Source: Alphaproteobacteria bacterium
GTDB taxonomy: Bacteria > Pseudomonadota > Alphaproteobacteria > SMXP01
Assembly (NCBI GenBank): GCA_028285305.1
Contig: JANQPV010000022.1
Coordinates: 352,327 to 416,326, forward strand
Reading direction: 5' to 3'
DNA: 64,000 bases
Part shown: positions 18,250-27,298 of the stretch, piece by piece
How positions within the stretch are numbered: position 1 is the stretch's first letter
How the letters are laid out: every line of letters starts with the position of its first letter
Notes under the pieces: model-generated
What the model was told of the DNA's origin: nothing
Seen by the model: only the letters and a program-made list of their open reading frames with translations
Database searches by the model: none
Position numbers and translations under genes: made by a program

Positions 18250-18831
18250 ATGCGACAACGGGTCAAACCAGGCTGGATCATTACGGTCCGGCATGGCCGC
18301 CCAGATATGGACAGAACCTTGCGGCTCTCGTCGGCCGAGTACGAAGGCTGGTGGGCAGACTACAACCGAAGCGGTCTGGCGCCGGGTGAGACCCCGCCAC
18401 AACGGCTCGTCGAACTGTCCCATGATGCCAATTATCGACTTTCCAGCGCTCTGCGACGGGCCAAGGAAACAGCTGGGGCTATTTCGCCGGGCCATGAAAT
18501 CGAAGCGAATGAGGTATTCAATGAGGCACCGCTGCCGCGTCCCCCGGTCGCTTGGCTGAAGCTCAAGCCAGGCAGCTGGGGCTTTGTTTCGCGCGTCTAT
18601 TGGTTTTTGGGATATTCGCGCGGCGGAGAGAGCCATCTCCAGGCCATCGTTCGCGCCAATCGGGCCGCGAATGAACTCATCAAACTCGCAAAAACTGGGG
18701 GAAACGTTCTTTTGTGCGCCCACGGGTATTTTAATTGGATGATAAATGTCGCATTGCGAATGAAGGGTTGGAAGCGCACTTATAACGGTGGACACCATTT
18801 CTGGGCGTGGCGTGAATACAGTCGGAAGTAG
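18250..18831 (+). CDS. Histidine phosphatase-superfamily protein
   Basis: A 193-residue protein with the active-site motif ITVRHGRPDMDR near the N terminus (RHG) and a second histidine in VLLCAHGYFNWMI. The middle has YRLSSALRRAKETAG, the usual phosphate-pocket arginine region. It is compact, about phosphoglycerate-mutase length. Substrate cannot be told. ATG at 18250 is used; a TTG six bases earlier would be a weaker start. It begins 12 bases after the deacetylase stop. Confidence 0.82.
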   Translation: MRQRVKPGWIITVRHGRPDMDRTLRLSSAEYEGWWADYNRSGLAPGETPPQRLVELSHDANYRLSSALRRAKETAGAISPGHEIEANEVFNEAPLPRPPVAWLKLKPGSWGFVSRVYWFLGYSRGGESHLQAIVRANRAANELIKLAKTGGNVLLCAHGYFNWMINVALRMKGWKRTYNGGHHFWAWREYSRK

Positions 18832-18879
18832 TCGGGGTCTAAACGTTTGGATATGAATGAAGGATAGGCGACGGGGCCA

Positions 18880-19140
18880 ATGGCAAAAACGGTAAAACCA
18901 GAAAGCCCTGGTGATGTGGAAGCTCTTAGCTTCGAAAAAGCTTTAGAAGAGCTGGAAACCATTGTGCAAAAGCTGGAGACTGGCGACGTCGATTTGGATC
19001 AATCGATTGCGCTTTATGAGCGGGGCACGCTGTTAAAGGCTCATTGCGCTGCAAAACTGTCCGCAGCTCAGGAGAAGATTGAGAAGATCTCGCTCGGGTC
19101 GGACGGGGCGGTCAAATCCGAACCGACGACGATATCCTGA
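18880..19140 (+). CDS. xseB: Exodeoxyribonuclease VII small subunit
   Basis: An 86-residue protein with the signature LSFEKALEELETIVQKLETG followed by DVDLDQSIALYERGTLLKAH, forming the two-helix subunit that multimerises on XseA. With XseA it degrades single-stranded DNA to oligonucleotides. The large subunit is not in the window. It lies directly before dxs, as in several Hyphomicrobiales, whereas many other alphaproteobacteria keep ispA between them. Confidence 0.95.
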   Translation: MAKTVKPESPGDVEALSFEKALEELETIVQKLETGDVDLDQSIALYERGTLLKAHCAAKLSAAQEKIEKISLGSDGAVKSEPTTIS

Positions 19141-19218
19141 CCTGGTTCCATCGTTTATCGGCCACATTTTTGGTGTCGACTTGGATTCGGTCGCAAACAG
19201 CGCAATAAATGTTTACGT

Positions 19219-19246
19219 TTGGGGGTAATCTAGGTAATTTTATTAT
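19219..19246 (+). promoter_or_regulatory. Candidate promoter of dxs
   Basis: TTGGGG at 19219-19224 and TATTAT at 19241-19246 are separated by 16 bases inside an AT-rich part of the 173-base gap between xseB and dxs. The match to the sigma-70 consensus is partial at -35 and good at -10. Unproven. Confidence 0.3.
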
Positions 19247-19313
19247 CTAATTCGAAAAGCTCGCTCGCGCGAACTGTTCTCAACACCTGTAACCACATCA
19301 CTGAAAGCCAATC

Positions 19314-21272
19314 ATGAACACTAAAGTGACGCAACCTGCCGAAGGCGCTTCTCGTTCCACGCCGCTGCTGGACAAAGTCAATGTTCCCTCGGACCTGAGG
19401 CGTCTTGACGAAAAGGATCTGCGCCAATTCGCCGACGAACTTCGCCAAGAAACCATCGATGCCGTCTCGACGACGGGTGGTCATTTGGGCGCGGGTCTGG
19501 GAGTCGTAGAGCTCACAGTTGCCATTCATCATGTTTTTGATACCCCGCGCGACCGTCTCATTTGGGATGTGGGTCACCAATGTTATCCACACAAGATCAT
19601 CACAGGACGTCGGGACAGAATCAGGACGATCAGACAAGGAGGCGGCCTGTCGGGATTCACCAAACGAGCGGAAAGTGAATACGATCCTTTCGGGGCCGCC
19701 CATGCCTCCACGTCGATCTCGTCCGGTCTCGGAATGGCGGTGGCCCGCGATCTCGGCGGCGACGACAACAATGTGATCGCGGTGATCGGAGACGGATCTA
19801 TGAGCGCTGGAATGGCCTATGAGGCCATGAACAATGCCGGCGCGATGCATAGCAGATTGATCGTGATCCTGAATGACAATGATATGTCCATCGCCCCGCC
19901 CGTGGGAGCAATGAGCGCTTATCTCGCGAGGTTGGTCTCGGGTGACTTATATCAAGGTGTACGGAACATTGCGAAACAGCTCGCCAAGAAACTTCCTAAA
20001 GCCTTTGAGGAAACCGCCCGAAAAGCTGAAGAATACGCCCGCGGATTTGCCACGGGCGGTACGATGTTCGAAGAGCTGGGATTCTATTATGTTGGCCCTG
20101 TGGACGGCCACAATCTTGAGCATTTGATTCCTGTTCTGAAGAACGTGCGGGATATGAAAGAGGGGCCTGTGCTGGTTCATTGCGTGACCCAGAAAGGGAA
20201 AGGCTATCAACCGGCTGAACAGTCAGCGGACAAGTACCATGGTGTCAGCAAATTCGATGTGATCACCGGTGCGCAACAAAAAGCCAAGCCGAATGCTCCT
20301 TCCTACACAAAGGTCTTTGCAGAAAGCTTAATCAAAGAGGCCAAGAAGGATGACAAGATTGTCGGGATCACAGCGGCCATGCCCTCGGGGACCGGTCTCG
20401 ATAAGTTCGGAGAAGTCTTTCCTGAGCGGACCTTTGATGTTGGCATCGCAGAACAGCATGCCGTCACCTTTGCTGCGGGGTTGGCCTCCGAAGGCTATAA
20501 GCCCTTTGCCGCGATTTATTCGACATTTCTTCAGCGAGCGTACGACCAAGTTGTCCATGATGTGGCGATCCAAAAGTTGCCTGTGCGTTTCGCTATTGAC
20601 CGGGCGGGCCTCGTTGGTGCCGACGGGCCGACCCACGCCGGCTCCTTTGATGTCACTTACTTGGCGACGTTGCCGGACATGGTTGTGATGGCGGCGGCCG
20701 ATGAAGCCGAGCTGGTTCACATGGTTGCCACGGCTGCGGCAATCGATGATCGCCCGAGCGCATTTCGCTATCCCCGCGGAGAGGGCATTGGTGTTGATCT
20801 GCCGGAAGAGGGCATTCCTTTGGAATTGGGCAAAGGCCGGATCATACGTGAAGGGACAAAGATCGCTATCTTGAGTTTAGGAACGCATTTGTCGGAAGCT
20901 CTTGTTGCGGCCGATGAACTCGAAGCACACGGACTTTCGACTTCTGTGGCCGATGCCAGGTTCTGTAAACCTCTGGATACGGCGCTTGTCGAACGATTGG
21001 TGAAAGAGCACGAAGTTTTGATCACAATCGAAGAGGGTGCGATCGGTGGTTTTGGCGCGCATGTTCTTCATTTCATGGCACACCGGGGGCTCCTTGACAA
21101 AGGCTGCTCGGTTCGTCCTATGGTGATGAATGATCTCTTCGTCGATCAGGATAAGCCCGAAAAAATGTATGACGTCGCTGGTCTCAATTCAGAAGACATT
21201 GTGCGTACTGCGTTTTCCGCGCTGGGCAAAGATGCAGAACTGGAAGACATCTCTGAATCCAAACGCGCCTAG
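19314..21272 (+). CDS. dxs: 1-deoxy-D-xylulose-5-phosphate synthase
   Basis: A 652-residue thiamine-diphosphate enzyme that condenses pyruvate and glyceraldehyde 3-phosphate, the first step of the MEP isoprenoid pathway. Seen are the N-terminal [18 protein letters not shown], the ThDP motif [20 protein letters not shown], the [15 protein letters not shown] segment, the transketolase-like [18 protein letters not shown] with catalytic Glu, and [15 protein letters not shown]. Length is normal. The ribosome-binding site before the ATG is weak. It is followed 16 bases later by tlyA. Confidence 0.97.
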   Translation: MNTKVTQPAEGASRSTPLLDKVNVPSDLRRLDEKDLRQFADELRQETIDAVSTTGGHLGAGLGVVELTVAIHHVFDTPRDRLIWDVGHQCYPHKIITGRRDRIRTIRQGGGLSGFTKRAESEYDPFGAAHASTSISSGLGMAVARDLGGDDNNVIAVIGDGSMSAGMAYEAMNNAGAMHSRLIVILNDNDMSIAPPVGAMSAYLARLVSGDLYQGVRNIAKQLAKKLPKAFEETARKAEEYARGFATGGTMFEELGFYYVGPVDGHNLEHLIPVLKNVRDMKEGPVLVHCVTQKGKGYQPAEQSADKYHGVSKFDVITGAQQKAKPNAPSYTKVFAESLIKEAKKDDKIVGITAAMPSGTGLDKFGEVFPERTFDVGIAEQHAVTFAAGLASEGYKPFAAIYSTFLQRAYDQVVHDVAIQKLPVRFAIDRAGLVGADGPTHAGSFDVTYLATLPDMVVMAAADEAELVHMVATAAAIDDRPSAFRYPRGEGIGVDLPEEGIPLELGKGRIIREGTKIAILSLGTHLSEALVAADELEAHGLSTSVADARFCKPLDTALVERLVKEHEVLITIEEGAIGGFGAHVLHFMAHRGLLDKGCSVRPMVMNDLFVDQDKPEKMYDVAGLNSEDIVRTAFSALGKDAELEDISESKRA

Positions 21273-21288
21273 CCGCGATGCGGTTTGA

Positions 21289-22059
21289 ATGAGTACCAAG
21301 CGGCTCGATGTCCTGCTGTTCGAGCAGGGGATGGTGTCTAGCCGATCGAAGGCGAAAGATGAGATCGAAGCGGGCCGTGTCTGGGTTAACGGTGCGTGTG
21401 CGGACAAGCCAGCCGTTCGTGTGCGCTCCGAGGCGCTCATTGAGATTCGTGATCCCACCAATCCATGGGTTTCACGAGGGGGATTGAAGCTCGCTCACGC
21501 TCTTCAAGAATTCGGTGTCAGTGTTGCACACAAAACGGTCCTGGATGTCGGCGCCTCGACGGGAGGTTTCACCCAGGTTTGCCTGACTTCCGGTGCGCGC
21601 AAGATCTACGCCGTTGATGTCGGGACGGAGCAGCTGCATGTGTCGCTGCGCGACGAGGCGAAGATCGTTTTCCTTGAGCAGACCGATTGCCGGCAGTTGA
21701 GCAGGGATGACGTCCCGGATCCCATTGACGTGATTGTTTGTGATGTCAGTTTTATCAGTTTTGCGAAAGCGTTGACGGTCCCTCTTTCGCTCGCCAGCGA
21801 GACCGCGGATCTGATCGCCCTTGTTAAGCCCCAATTTGAGGTGGGTCCGGGAAAGGCTTCGAAATCGGGGGTCGTGGCTGACGCGGCACAGCACGCGCGC
21901 GTTTGTGATGCGGCGCGCAGGTGGTTGGATGCGCAGGACGGGTGGGAAAGCGGCGCGGTGATCGAGAGTCCGATCCAGGGCCGCGCGGGCAACACAGAGT
22001 TTCTCCTGCATGGTCGCAAGGCACCACGCCCGAATACCGGAACGCGATCTGAAGGCTAG
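21289..22059 (+). CDS. tlyA: TlyA-family rRNA 2'-O-methyltransferase
   Basis: A 256-residue protein with an N-terminal S4 RNA-binding domain (LDVLLFEQGMVSSRSKAKDE) and a FtsJ-like Rossmann methyltransferase domain (TVLDVGASTGGFTQVCLTSG as the SAM motif, and VIVCDVSFISFAKAL). TlyA methylates ribose in 16S and 23S rRNA in mycobacteria; the short-named hemolysin annotation is historical. The dxs-tlyA order is conserved in many alphaproteobacteria. Position of the target nucleotides here is inferred. Confidence 0.92.
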   Translation: MSTKRLDVLLFEQGMVSSRSKAKDEIEAGRVWVNGACADKPAVRVRSEALIEIRDPTNPWVSRGGLKLAHALQEFGVSVAHKTVLDVGASTGGFTQVCLTSGARKIYAVDVGTEQLHVSLRDEAKIVFLEQTDCRQLSRDDVPDPIDVIVCDVSFISFAKALTVPLSLASETADLIALVKPQFEVGPGKASKSGVVADAAQHARVCDAARRWLDAQDGWESGAVIESPIQGRAGNTEFLLHGRKAPRPNTGTRSEG

Positions 22060-22136
22060 CGAAGCCCAAGGAATGTTGTAGGGTAAAGCGGTTGGGCTCG
22101 TTGTTGCCCGGACTGCATTGTTTTTTGGGAGGGGGC

Positions 22137-23315
22137 ATGACCGAGCGCGCTGAGGGGCCGGTCTTGATAGACCTGAGCCACCGCGATCTTGCCGCGATCA
22201 TCGCCGTGTTGTTGCTCACATTCGCGAGCGCCATCGGCATGGCCTTTAATATCGGCGCCATGGTCGCGAGCCTTGGCGCGACGGCGGGCCAGGCCGGTCA
22301 AGTTGCGACCATCGAACTCGCCTGCGTCTCCATTGCTTCCTTTGTCACGTCTCGACTCCTGGTTCGCTTTTCGATCCGACAGGTGTTGTTTGCAGGTGTG
22401 ACGGTGACCGCTTTGGCGAATGCGCTGACGGTGGCGTTCCAAGACATTCACTTGCTTTTGGCGTGGCGGGGATTGGGCGGCCTAGGGGAAGGCGTTGTCA
22501 TCGCCGGGCTGATGGGCCTTGCGGGCCGCTCGAAGAATCCGGAAATGACCTTTGGGCTGATCAATGGCTCGATTGGGATCGGATTGACAGTCGTTTCCTT
22601 CGTCATTCCTTGGGCGATTAATGGCTATGGTTTGGGCGGCGCCTATTCACTCTATTTGGCGTTTGGTCTTTTGGCATTTGGTGCCCTTCCTTTTGTTCCG
22701 CGTGGGGAGGGGCTGAATGGCACACCCGCTGATGGGGCGGCTCCTCAGGAAAGCTTAGGCTTGCTCGGCTGGTTGCCGTTGTTCGGGTTGGGGCTCCTTT
22801 TTCTGGGCCACAACGCGTTGATGGCTTTCGCTGAGCGCATCGGCAATGGGATTGGACTGCAAATCGACCAAGTTGGTATTGCGATAGCCATCGGCGGTTT
22901 GCTGACGATTATCGGTCCGATCAGTGCGGGCATGGTTGGCGCCCGGTACGGCAGTCTCAAGCCGGTTCTGGTGTTTATAGCGCTTCTCGTGGCTGCGGCC
23001 TACGTTTTGGCCACGGTTTCTTCTGCCTCCGTCTTCTTTGCTGTCGTTCCTGTATTCATGCTGTTGCCGCTTACGCTCATGCCGTTTTTTCTCGGCGGAC
23101 TGGCTGCACTTGATCCAAGCGGCCGTCTGGTGGCGGCCAATCCGGCCTTTGTGACCATGGGCGGAGCGATCGGCCCGGTGATTGGAGGTTATATCGCCGA
23201 TGTGTCGGGTTTTTTCCAAGTTGGATTGGTGTCGATGGGGCTGTTTCTACTCGGTGCGGGATTGATGATTGCCGGCCTTGGCCGGGCAGATCAGCTGCGT
23301 CTCTCTGCGAATTAG
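22137..23315 (+). CDS. MFS transporter
   Basis: A 392-residue protein with about twelve hydrophobic helices, for example LAAIIAVLLLTFASAIGMAF and VLVFIALLVAAAYVLATVSS. Charged loops between helices 2-3 (SRLLVRFSIRQ) and 8-9 (GARYGSLKPV) match the MFS loop pattern. The ATG at 22137 follows GGGAGGGGG, a strong ribosome-binding site. It is inserted between tlyA and the RNA methyltransferase, which lie side by side in some relatives. Substrate unknown. Confidence 0.85.
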   Translation: MTERAEGPVLIDLSHRDLAAIIAVLLLTFASAIGMAFNIGAMVASLGATAGQAGQVATIELACVSIASFVTSRLLVRFSIRQVLFAGVTVTALANALTVAFQDIHLLLAWRGLGGLGEGVVIAGLMGLAGRSKNPEMTFGLINGSIGIGLTVVSFVIPWAINGYGLGGAYSLYLAFGLLAFGALPFVPRGEGLNGTPADGAAPQESLGLLGWLPLFGLGLLFLGHNALMAFAERIGNGIGLQIDQVGIAIAIGGLLTIIGPISAGMVGARYGSLKPVLVFIALLVAAAYVLATVSSASVFFAVVPVFMLLPLTLMPFFLGGLAALDPSGRLVAANPAFVTMGGAIGPVIGGYIADVSGFFQVGLVSMGLFLLGAGLMIAGLGRADQLRLSAN

Positions 23316-23317
23316 AT

Positions 23318-24619
23318 ATGCCGAGGCGCACTTCGAAAAATCGTCTCCGGCGGCGCTCGAGGGGGCCTGTTGAAAGTGCGGTCCAAGACGTCACAATTGA
23401 TCGTTTGGGTCATTTGGGCGACGGAATCGTGGAGCTCAATGGTGATGACGTTTATATTCCCTATACGGCGCCGGGTGACCGCGTTCGAATTGGGCGAAGT
23501 GGAAAGCGCGGAAAATTGCTTTCCATGGTTGAAGCCGGACCACACCGGGCTCCGCCGGTCTGTCCGCATTTCGGGGAGTGCGGCGGGTGTTCCGTTCAAC
23601 ATCTTGAAGCGGACCTGTACCGTAGTTGGAAAGTTGGCCGCCTCGAAACCGCTCTGAAATCGCAAGACGTTTCCTATGCTACGATGGCGGAATTGTTTGA
23701 TGCCGGTCAGCGTCGTCGTTTGGCATTCTCATATAAATGTACTGTATACGGAGATGTCTCCTTAGGATTCTTGGCGCCGGGATCACATAGATTGGTCCCC
23801 ATTCAGACTTGTCCGGTTGCGTGCGACGGTATTGTTGCGCACCTTGGGGCTCTCAAGTCTTTGCTCGGTGTTTTGACGCAGGGCGTTGGAGGCCGCGGCA
23901 AGGCCTTTGTAACGCTCACCGAGGCGGGCCTGGATATCAATATTGCCGGTCCCGAGCGTTTCGATCTGGACGCGGACCGGATTGACGCTGTCATCAGGCA
24001 GGTTCGATGCTTTCCTGTTGTGCGACTTTGTGTTGCCCAAGACGTTATTATTCAGCTCGAGCCGCCATCGGTGTCTTTTGCAGATGTCTCGGTTGTTCTT
24101 CCTTCGGGCGGGTTCTTGCAAGCAAGCACAGATGCAGAACGTTACATGTCGGACCTGGTCGTCGAGCATTTGAAGGGGGCTCGGTCGGTAGTCGACCTCT
24201 TTTCCGGGTGCGGGACATTCACGTTTCCCCTGGCGCGACATGTGCGTGTGCACGCGGTGGACGGGTCGGGTGATGCCATCGCGGCCCTCAACGCAGCGCG
24301 TGACACCACGACCGGTGTGAAGCGTGTGACGAGCGAGGTGAGGGATCTTTTCCGGCGGCCACTCGGAGCCAAAGACCTCAATATGTTCGACTGCGCGGTC
24401 TTCGATCCGCCGAGAGCCGGCGCCGCAGAGCAGGCCAAAGCGCTGGCAAACAGTGATCTCACCAAAATTGTCGGTGTTTCCTGCAACCCAGCGACATTTG
24501 CGCGCGATGCGCGGCTCTTGCTTGATGGCGGATTTGTCTTAGACTCGGTCTATCCGGTGGACCAATTTAAGTGGTCCCACCATATTGAAGTCGTGGGGCT
24601 TTTTCACCGGTCTGGATAA
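23318..24619 (+). CDS. RlmD/TrmA-family RNA (uracil-C5) methyltransferase
   Basis: A 433-residue class I methyltransferase. It begins with a TRAM-like domain (VQDVTIDRLGHLGDGIVELN) and then the iron-sulphur ligands CPHFGECGGC and the later QTCPVA. The SAM site is VVDLFSGCGTFTFPLARHV, and the catalytic cysteine region is VSCNPATFARD after FDPPRAGAAEQ. These features fit RlmD or RlmC, which make m5U in 23S rRNA, rather than TrmA. It overlaps nothing but starts three bases after the MFS stop. Confidence 0.9.
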   Translation: MPRRTSKNRLRRRSRGPVESAVQDVTIDRLGHLGDGIVELNGDDVYIPYTAPGDRVRIGRSGKRGKLLSMVEAGPHRAPPVCPHFGECGGCSVQHLEADLYRSWKVGRLETALKSQDVSYATMAELFDAGQRRRLAFSYKCTVYGDVSLGFLAPGSHRLVPIQTCPVACDGIVAHLGALKSLLGVLTQGVGGRGKAFVTLTEAGLDINIAGPERFDLDADRIDAVIRQVRCFPVVRLCVAQDVIIQLEPPSVSFADVSVVLPSGGFLQASTDAERYMSDLVVEHLKGARSVVDLFSGCGTFTFPLARHVRVHAVDGSGDAIAALNAARDTTTGVKRVTSEVRDLFRRPLGAKDLNMFDCAVFDPPRAGAAEQAKALANSDLTKIVGVSCNPATFARDARLLLDGGFVLDSVYPVDQFKWSHHIEVVGLFHRSG

Positions 24620-24622
24620 AAG

Positions 24623-25690
24623 ATGCGTAGAACGAACCGATTGACAGAATTGACATACCGACTGAGCCAGACAGCGCGGGTGGGTTGGTTTGCAGCACAC
24701 TATCTCGCGGCTCGGCGGATTGGCGGGCCCCTGACACCGGAAGAAGAACCCGATTTCCGGCCCTCCTCCAGTGTGCCCAATCGGCAGGATCTGACACGTG
24801 AGCTGAGGCGCCTTTTTGACACCGATTTGGAGAACATTCGTAATGGGATCTATGCGGCGCCTCATGATATGGTGCGCAATCCTGTCGAACTGATCGAGTC
24901 CAGCGTTCGGTTTTTGACGGATGTTCCCAAGGTGGATCGCCGCCGGCTCGATCGTGAGTATTCAGAGGTCAAGTCCCAAGTCTCGCAAGGTAGGTATCCC
25001 AACTACTTTTTGCAGAACTTTCATTACCAAACGGATGGATATCTTTCCAAGGATTCGGCCGAGATCTACGACTTTCAAGTCGAAACGCTCTTTTCGGGCA
25101 CCGCTGATGCGATGCGGCGTCAAGCACTGGTGCCTGTCTACAATGCATTGAAAGAGAAGGACCAACGGCGGTGCCGGCTGCTCGACGTTGCGACGGGGAC
25201 GGGGCGTTTCCTGACCTTTGTGAAGGATAATTATCCAAGGCTTCCCGTTGCAGCCGTAGATTTGTCTCCCGACTATGTTTCGGAGGCGAGGCGGACTCTT
25301 CGGCGCTGGCGGGACGTCTTGGCCGTGCAGGCCAATGCTGAGTCCCTTCCGTTTGCTGAAGGTTCGTATGACATCGTAACGTGCATCTATCTCTTTCATG
25401 AGTTGCCGCCAAAGGTGCGCCGGACGGTGGCGCGGCAGATTTCAGATCAGTTAGCGCCCGGTGGCACTTTTGTATTCGTCGACTCTCTTCAAAACGGGGA
25501 CATCGATAATTTCGATGGACTGCTTGAAATGTTTCCCGTCGGGTTTCATGAGCCCTACTATACGACGTACCTGGACGAAGATCTCACAGAGATGTTTGGC
25601 GACGTTGGGCTTGAACTTGAAACCAAGACAACCGCGTTCTTGTCAAAGGTTGTAACGTTCCGCAAATCCGCGCGAAATTCAGGCATCTAA
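24623..25690 (+). CDS. Class I SAM-dependent methyltransferase, large N-terminal region
   Basis: A 355-residue protein. The C-terminal 190 residues form a Rossmann methyltransferase (CRLLDVATGTGRFLTFVKDN, AVDLSPDYVSEARRTLRRW, and TCIYLFHELPPKVRRTVA). The first 150 residues are a polar, mostly helical region with PNYFLQNFHYQTDGYLS just before the SAM domain, a layout seen in alphaproteobacterial methyltransferases of unknown target. It begins three bases after the RlmD-like gene. No substrate can be assigned. Confidence 0.8.
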   Translation: MRRTNRLTELTYRLSQTARVGWFAAHYLAARRIGGPLTPEEEPDFRPSSSVPNRQDLTRELRRLFDTDLENIRNGIYAAPHDMVRNPVELIESSVRFLTDVPKVDRRRLDREYSEVKSQVSQGRYPNYFLQNFHYQTDGYLSKDSAEIYDFQVETLFSGTADAMRRQALVPVYNALKEKDQRRCRLLDVATGTGRFLTFVKDNYPRLPVAAVDLSPDYVSEARRTLRRWRDVLAVQANAESLPFAEGSYDIVTCIYLFHELPPKVRRTVARQISDQLAPGGTFVFVDSLQNGDIDNFDGLLEMFPVGFHEPYYTTYLDEDLTEMFGDVGLELETKTTAFLSKVVTFRKSARNSGI

Positions 25691-25822
25691 ACGAATGCCG
25701 TGCCGTTGCCGACATACCTTGGTGTCTTTTCTTGCGCTGTCTTTCGGCAATGTTGAGCGATGCAGTTGTGCACGTTTTCTGTGCTGTTTAGGATCGTGAT
25801 TCGAGTATTCGTTCGTTGCCGA

Positions 25823-25839
25823 TTGTCCTGAACGGACAA
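25823..25839. promoter_or_regulatory. Inverted repeat upstream of the GCS2-like ligase gene
   Basis: TTGTCC and GGACAA are separated by five bases about 45 bases before the ATG. The symmetric arrangement suits a dimeric repressor. It lies in a 192-base gap that separates the ligase pair from the methyltransferase run, so an independent promoter is likely here. Confidence 0.35.
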
Positions 25840-25882
25840 GCGGCCAATCATTAGTTTGGGTTCATTCAGATTGTAAGGTGTC

Positions 25883-27298
25883 ATGGGCGAAGAGATCGCA
25901 CAAACCAGTTTCGGACCTGATGACTTCTTGAAGTTTCGTGATCGGTTGGCTGCTGAGACTGACCTTCTTGAGAAGACCCTTAGAGATGGTTTGTTCTCGG
26001 AAGAAGGATATGTCATCGGATTTGAAATTGAGGCTTGGCTTCTCGATCACAATTTCTTTCCTCATCCGGTCAATCAGGAACTCATTAAAAAGGTCGCTCA
26101 TCCCTTTCTGGTCCCGGAGCTCTCGCGGTTCAACGTTGAGCTTAACTGTGCGCCAGTTGAGCTTTCCGGGGACGCTCTGTCGCGCGTGTGCCGCAGCCTC
26201 TCCGAACTTTGGTCAGAGATCAATGGTGTTGCGCATACGCTCGACACAAACATGGTGATGATTGGAACACTGCCGCTCATTCAAGATTCCGACTTGTCTC
26301 TCTCAAATATTTCCCCATCTCCGCGCTATGAAGCCCTGAACAACGCGGTCCTCGAACAACGCGGCGGAAAGCCAGTCGAGGTTGAAATCGAAGGTGCAGA
26401 CCGACACCACAGCTCGCATGACGACTTTATGCTCGAAGCGGCGACCACCTCGTTTCAGATTCATCTCCAAACCCCCGGGCATTTGGCGCACCGTTACTAC
26501 AATGCATCGCTGATGGCGTCTGGTCCGATTTTGGCAGCGAGCGCGAACGCTCCCTTCGTTTTCGAGAAGTCCTTGTGGAGCGAAACCCGTATCCCTCTCT
26601 TTGAACAGGCTGTTCCTTTGACCAACACACAAGGGTTGGGACGCGTGTCATTCGGGTCAGGGTATCTGGAAGGCTTGGTGAGCGAAGTTTTTCAAGAAAA
26701 CCTCGAAACCTATCCCGTGCTCCTTCCCGTGGAATTCGATCAGGCCCCTGATGCGTATCGTCATCTTCGGCTCCACAATGGAACAATTTGGCGCTGGAAT
26801 CGTCCGCTTGTCGGCTTTGGATCCGGCGGTCAGGCCCATATCAGGCTCGAACACCGGACGCTGCCTGCTGGGCCTACGATCATCGACATGATTGCAAATG
26901 CTGCCTTCTATTTCGGACTTGTCCGTTTCATGATCGATACGGGATTTGATGAAAAAGCTGCACTTGCATTTCAGGATGCGCGGGGAAACTTTTATGAGGC
27001 GGCGAAGCTGGGGCTTGAAGCCGATCTCGATTGGCCGGGTTATGGAAAGGTGAACGCGCGGGACTTGGTGCTGAAGGAGCTCGTCCCCGCTGCGCGCCGC
27101 GGGCTTACCGCCTTTGGGGTCAGCGATGGCGACACCTATATGGATATCATTGCGGCTCGGGTCGAGAGTGGTCGAACAGGAGCTCAGTGGCAGCGGGACA
27201 TGCTCTCGAGCCTGAACAGAGACTTCCGGCGGCTCATGTCGGTCTATTGCGAGGAACAGCGCCGCGCCTCACCAGTTCACCAATGGAGTGGAAAATAG
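25883..27298 (+). CDS. GCS2-like glutamate-cysteine ligase-family enzyme
   Basis: A 471-residue member of the carboxylate-amine ligase fold. Near the N terminus EEGYVIGFEIEAWLLD gives the first metal-binding acidic cluster. FQIHLQTPGHLAHRYYNASL and LAASANAPFVF match the core of GCS2/YbdK-type ligases. The family forms an amide between a glutamate-type gamma-carboxylate and an amine with ATP, but members outside glutathione synthesis have unknown products. TAAGGTGTC precedes the ATG. The 3' end overlaps the next gene, an aspartoacylase-like amide hydrolase, by 16 bases, so the two are likely coupled. Confidence 0.75.
   Translation: MGEEIAQTSFGPDDFLKFRDRLAAETDLLEKTLRDGLFSEEGYVIGFEIEAWLLDHNFFPHPVNQELIKKVAHPFLVPELSRFNVELNCAPVELSGDALSRVCRSLSELWSEINGVAHTLDTNMVMIGTLPLIQDSDLSLSNISPSPRYEALNNAVLEQRGGKPVEVEIEGADRHHSSHDDFMLEAATTSFQIHLQTPGHLAHRYYNASLMASGPILAASANAPFVFEKSLWSETRIPLFEQAVPLTNTQGLGRVSFGSGYLEGLVSEVFQENLETYPVLLPVEFDQAPDAYRHLRLHNGTIWRWNRPLVGFGSGGQAHIRLEHRTLPAGPTIIDMIANAAFYFGLVRFMIDTGFDEKAALAFQDARGNFYEAAKLGLEADLDWPGYGKVNARDLVLKELVPAARRGLTAFGVSDGDTYMDIIAARVESGRTGAQWQRDMLSSLNRDFRRLMSVYCEEQRRASPVHQWSGK

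Noticed and set aside
27031..27282. 84-residue upstream extension of the aspartoacylase-like gene
   Set aside because: Reads through the ligase gene in another frame and is Arg/Gly-rich, unlike the family N terminus.
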